From Arthrinium phaeospermum (lineage: Eukaryota; Ascomycota; Sordariomycetes; Amphisphaeriales; Apiosporaceae): a stretch of DNA of 64,000 nucleotides. A program made the position numbers and the translations under genes. Shown in pieces: positions 61,108 to 64,000 of the stretch (position 1 is the first letter of the stretch; each line of letters begins with the position of its first letter). The stretch covers positions 558,001-622,000 of the forward strand of contig QYRS01000005.1 of the NCBI GenBank assembly GCA_006503535.1, in the 5' to 3' direction. Under the pieces are notes generated by a model. That model was not told the origin of the DNA. It worked only from the letters and a program-made list of their open reading frames with translations, and did not search any database.

Positions 61108-64000
61108 CTAAGCTCTGGCCGACTCTTTTGGCTTCCAAAACTGCATCATTTTGCTCAGCCGCTTGGTTTTGCTTGACTTCTGCTTCTTGTCGGGCTCGCT
61201 ATCGACGGGAACTTCCATGCTCAGTTTGCTTCGTTCTCCGTGAGCACTGTTGATTAACCGGCTAAGGCTTGCAAGACTGGATCTTCGACGACCAAATGCA
61301 GTCGAAGTGAACGAGGCTGGCCGCTGGTCTTGAAAAGGGGCATTCCTAGGCCGCACGCCCGGGAAGTTGCTTTCACGAGTCATCGTAGAGTTGCTGCTGG
61401 TTAAGGACGGGACATCAATAGAGATCCGCACAACTTCTGGCCCAGGTTCCCCCATAAGGAGAGACTGAAAGTCATTGTTCTCGCTGGACGAGGGCGCAGT
61501 AGAGAGACGATGAGAGTCATCTACGAATGATGAAGGCGCGGTGGACACGCGATGCCCATCGAGACATGGGCGAGCGGGGAGATGCCATCGACGAACCAAG
61601 GCTCATGGAGAACTGGCTGAGAGGCGTCAACAATGGCGCAGGGAGCCTCATGGAGTTGATGTCCGATGAAGCCGAGTCTTTGCTTGTGAGGATACGCCGT
61701 GGTGATGGGGCTGCTGAATCATTCGATCCGTAAATGGTTTCGTAGATGCGCTCCTGATCGGCAGCATTGTAAACTGGCGCCTCCTCGGCTATGATGTCGT
61801 CATGCAGTGAATTGGACGAAGTGTCAGACCTCAGCCTGGATCCAATCGGCAGCATCTCCAGGCTGGAACCACTGCCTTTCCGCTCTACAGACGCTGCTAC
61901 AGAAGCGCTGTCGTTTGAAGATTTCAGGCTAGCTTCAACTTCCTGGGTGGGCGTTGACGCATCATCACTAGCGGAATTGACATCAGCATCCGCAATGGAT
62001 GCTCCACTGGCATCGGGAGTTGATTCATCGGAGCCACTGTCGTCGTCGTCGTCTTCCTCGTCTTCCTCGAACACATCGGCCATGGTCGAGGAGCTACCAA
62101 ATCGGTGGATGCCGAATCTAGCGGCTTCGAAAGGGGGCATCTCGGGAGCACTCTCGGTACGTCTGTGGTAGTGCATGCCAGGACCAGAAAACCCCTTAAG
62201 CCAGCGGCACTATGTAACTGTCGCTTGGGTGGAGCTCCTGCACGCTGGGCAGCCTCCCAAGCCGGATCAAGAAACGAGGGAGTATTGAAGGGCCCCAACG
62301 CAGCATCCAAATCGATCATGGGGAACAGTGGGTCATCTTCGACTTTCAGGTTGGAATCCGCAAGTGCCGGATCAGCAGCTGGCCCAGTCACCATAACGGT
62401 GGGTGCAGTTGCAGGTTGGTTCGTCACGTCAGCGACATCCTCGTCCTCGTCCTCGTCACTTAAATCCAGCTGCGGGGAGGCGGAGGAGTCATCGAATGCC
62501 TTCGGCCTGATTTGGACCTGAGTCGTGGCTTCGTCTTGCGGGTTAAAATTGAACCGGCCCATGCCTTGACCTTCTTCTTGTGTTTCTTGCTGGCCAATTT
62601 CTTGGCATCCGGCTGTGTACACATGGACTCGACTGGGCCTTCCGCAGCGACATTTTCGGTGGACGAAGTAGTTGTGCTGGAATGCTTGGGAGCAGTTTCT
62701 GCCGAGCTGGAGCTGTGGGGACGTGGTTTCGTTGGCGAACCAGTCAGCCCGAGGGACTCGAGGCCAAAGAATGACCATCGCTTGGGCGTTTTGATTGGAC
62801 TTGGCACGGCAGGCATGTCAGAATCAGCAGTCGGCAGATTAGTCAACAGCGGAATAGAGTTGCGACGACGCGGCGAAGTTGAAGCTTCTGCAACGGCCAA
62901 TGCATGAAGACTGGGTGTCCGCTCTAGGACGGCACCCGCAGTGCTGGGACGCGACTCAGTCTTGGAGTCGGAAGCAGCTCCGAATTGCGGCGACGTGCGT
63001 AGAGAAATCGCCTCACGTTCCTGGGTTATTGAATTAGACATAGAAATGATGGAAGATATGCTGTTGGACACCGAGTGGCCGAGCCGGGCCGTCACTGTGC
63101 TGGTCGTATCATTAGACACGAGTGATAGTGGACGTGGTATAAACTCCACATTATCAGAAAAGCCAACTCGAGCGCGCGGTGCTGATTTCTCGGAAGAAGG
63201 ATCCGGCTCCGAGGCGAAGTGCGCATCGGGTTCATCCCTAGCAATTTCGGTCAGATCGGCTGATTCTTTTCTCGCAGAATTAAACTCGTCTGTTGCTGCC
63301 GACTCGATTGGATCTTTGGCGCTCTCTCAATATGAGCAGGATTGTTGGGTCGACGCAGTACTGTCCGCAGGCACGATGGGGCTGGCTGGTTTCAGGATCA
63401 TGCTCAGGTCATGGCTGGAGATAGCTGCCGACCGACGAGCATGACGACCGCGGCGTTGGGTTGTTGACGGGTCTACAGGAGCCAGGATTGGTGTCGCAAA
63501 CCCACTTTCCGCTTGGTGGGGCTTATGTTCGTCACGGTAATGGAATTGCCGTTCCTGATATGGCCTCCAACAAATTCGCTCCACCGCGTCTGTGGCCACC
63601 GCGGTTTGGAACAGGTTGGCCGGGCGATACCGGCGGGCTCGGAGCGTTATCCGAAGCTGATTGACTGGAACCGGGGTGAAAGCTAAAGTCGAAAGATGGC
63701 GATCGAGGGATCTGCCGGTCGCAGCGCTGCTCGGATGAGGGAAGCACCGGCATTAGAAGCACCAGGGTTGAAATTGAAGTCGGGCAGCGCAGAACGGCGG
63801 GCAGCACTTCGACCCCAGCTGCTAGTATCTGCAGACACGCCACAGATCGAATGACTTCTCATGCAAATCGATGGCGGATTTGGGCGCTGACCACTCGCTC
63901 GGGAATATGTGTGAAGGCGCAGATGACGGTAACCCACGCGAGGGGAAGACGAATGGTGGGTTAGGTGGCGGCAAGGGTGTCCGAGGCGATGGGTGCGGGC
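61108..64000 (-). pseudogene. Large fungal Ser/Pro-rich protein (ends MMQFWKPK), frameshifted; N-terminus beyond window
   Basis: Minus-strand gene whose stop is TAG at 61108-61110 and whose 5' end lies at or beyond the right edge. Pieces typical of one fungal family (sometimes annotated as cell wall proline-rich protein) appear in order but in changing frames: IDLHEKSFDLWRV, SALPDFNFNPGASNAGAS, SPSFDFSFHPGSSQSA, HRRGGANLLEAISGTA, ESGFATPILAPVDPST, AAISSHDLSMILKPASP, TPKRWSFFGLESLGLTGSP, KAFDDSSASPQLDLSDEDED, DLDAALGPFNTPSFLDP, MHYHRRTESAPEMPPFEAAR, SSSTMADVFEEDEEDDDDD, FQSLLMGEPGPEVVRIS, SLTSSNSTMTRESNFPGVRP, FGRRRSSLASLSRLINS and KMMQFWKPK. Frame switches fall near 63843, 63720-63740, 63540, 62540, 62195 and 61555, plus an in-frame TGA at 63327-63329. 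Product function unknown. Confidence 0.6.

Noticed and set aside
1..64000. tRNA, rRNA, CRISPR, transposon and RIP signatures
   Set aside because: No paired A/B box arrangement, direct-repeat/spacer array, transposase or reverse-transcriptase motif, terminal inverted repeat, or block of C-to-T mutated AT-rich DNA was found by eye; a covariance-model and repeat search would be decisive.

Overview
The window is nuclear DNA of a filamentous ascomycete (Pezizomycotina; Sordariomycetes is my inference). Reasons: multi-exon genes with short introns (about 50-110 bp) that have fungal GT...CTAAC...AG signals, GC-rich third codon positions, and typical filamentous-fungal families such as a fused pseudouridine glycosidase/kinase, an FAD monooxygenase-acetoacetate decarboxylase fusion, GPI-anchored secreted proteins and a Mnn9-type mannosyltransferase. 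No CRISPR array, bacterial operon, rRNA or convincing tRNA was seen.

Layout. 1-2265: 3' part of a SulP transporter with STAS and cyclic-nucleotide-binding domains. 3046-6987 (-): large low-complexity protein with a possible C-terminal membrane anchor. 10054-12471: small unknown gene and the U3 snoRNP protein Utp18, tail to tail. 13301-14175 (-): Atg33-like mitochondrial membrane protein. 15316-18092: two convergent SDR genes, the first a peroxisomal 2,4-dienoyl-CoA reductase ending in SKL. 19146-20070 (-): secreted, probably GPI-anchored protein. 21113-23786: bifunctional pseudouridine-5'-phosphate glycosidase/PfkB kinase. 23966-26679: PTPA and exosome Rrp46, divergent. 29438-31264: NAD kinase. 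33124-34209: Cys-containing GPI protein. 34637-40715: SDR, FAD monooxygenase/ADC fusion and cupin, a possible small metabolic cluster. 40716-47494: 6.8 kb gene-poor stretch full of a TACTGTA heptamer. 47495-64000: bZIP factor, Pex4, Mnn9-type GT62 enzyme and two Ser/Pro-rich fungal proteins.

The most striking large-scale pattern is a change in reading-frame integrity. All fifteen genes left of about 41 kb can be assembled into uninterrupted reading frames with phase-consistent introns. All five genes right of 47 kb show one or more single-base indels, mostly losses in short homopolymers, and tandem duplications of 15, 45 and 51 bp also fall there. Poor consensus quality at this end is the simplest explanation; real decay is the alternative.

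Functionally the left two thirds is mostly housekeeping: ribosome biogenesis (Utp18), RNA decay and nucleoside salvage (Rrp46, PsuG/PsuK), redox cofactor supply (NAD kinase), PP2A activation (PTPA), mitophagy (Atg33-like), peroxisomal beta-oxidation (dienoyl-CoA reductase; Pex4 on the right acts in peroxisomal import). The SDR/FMO-ADC/cupin set is the best candidate for an uncharacterised pathway, and the dispersed TACTGTA heptamer is the best candidate for undescribed non-coding structure.
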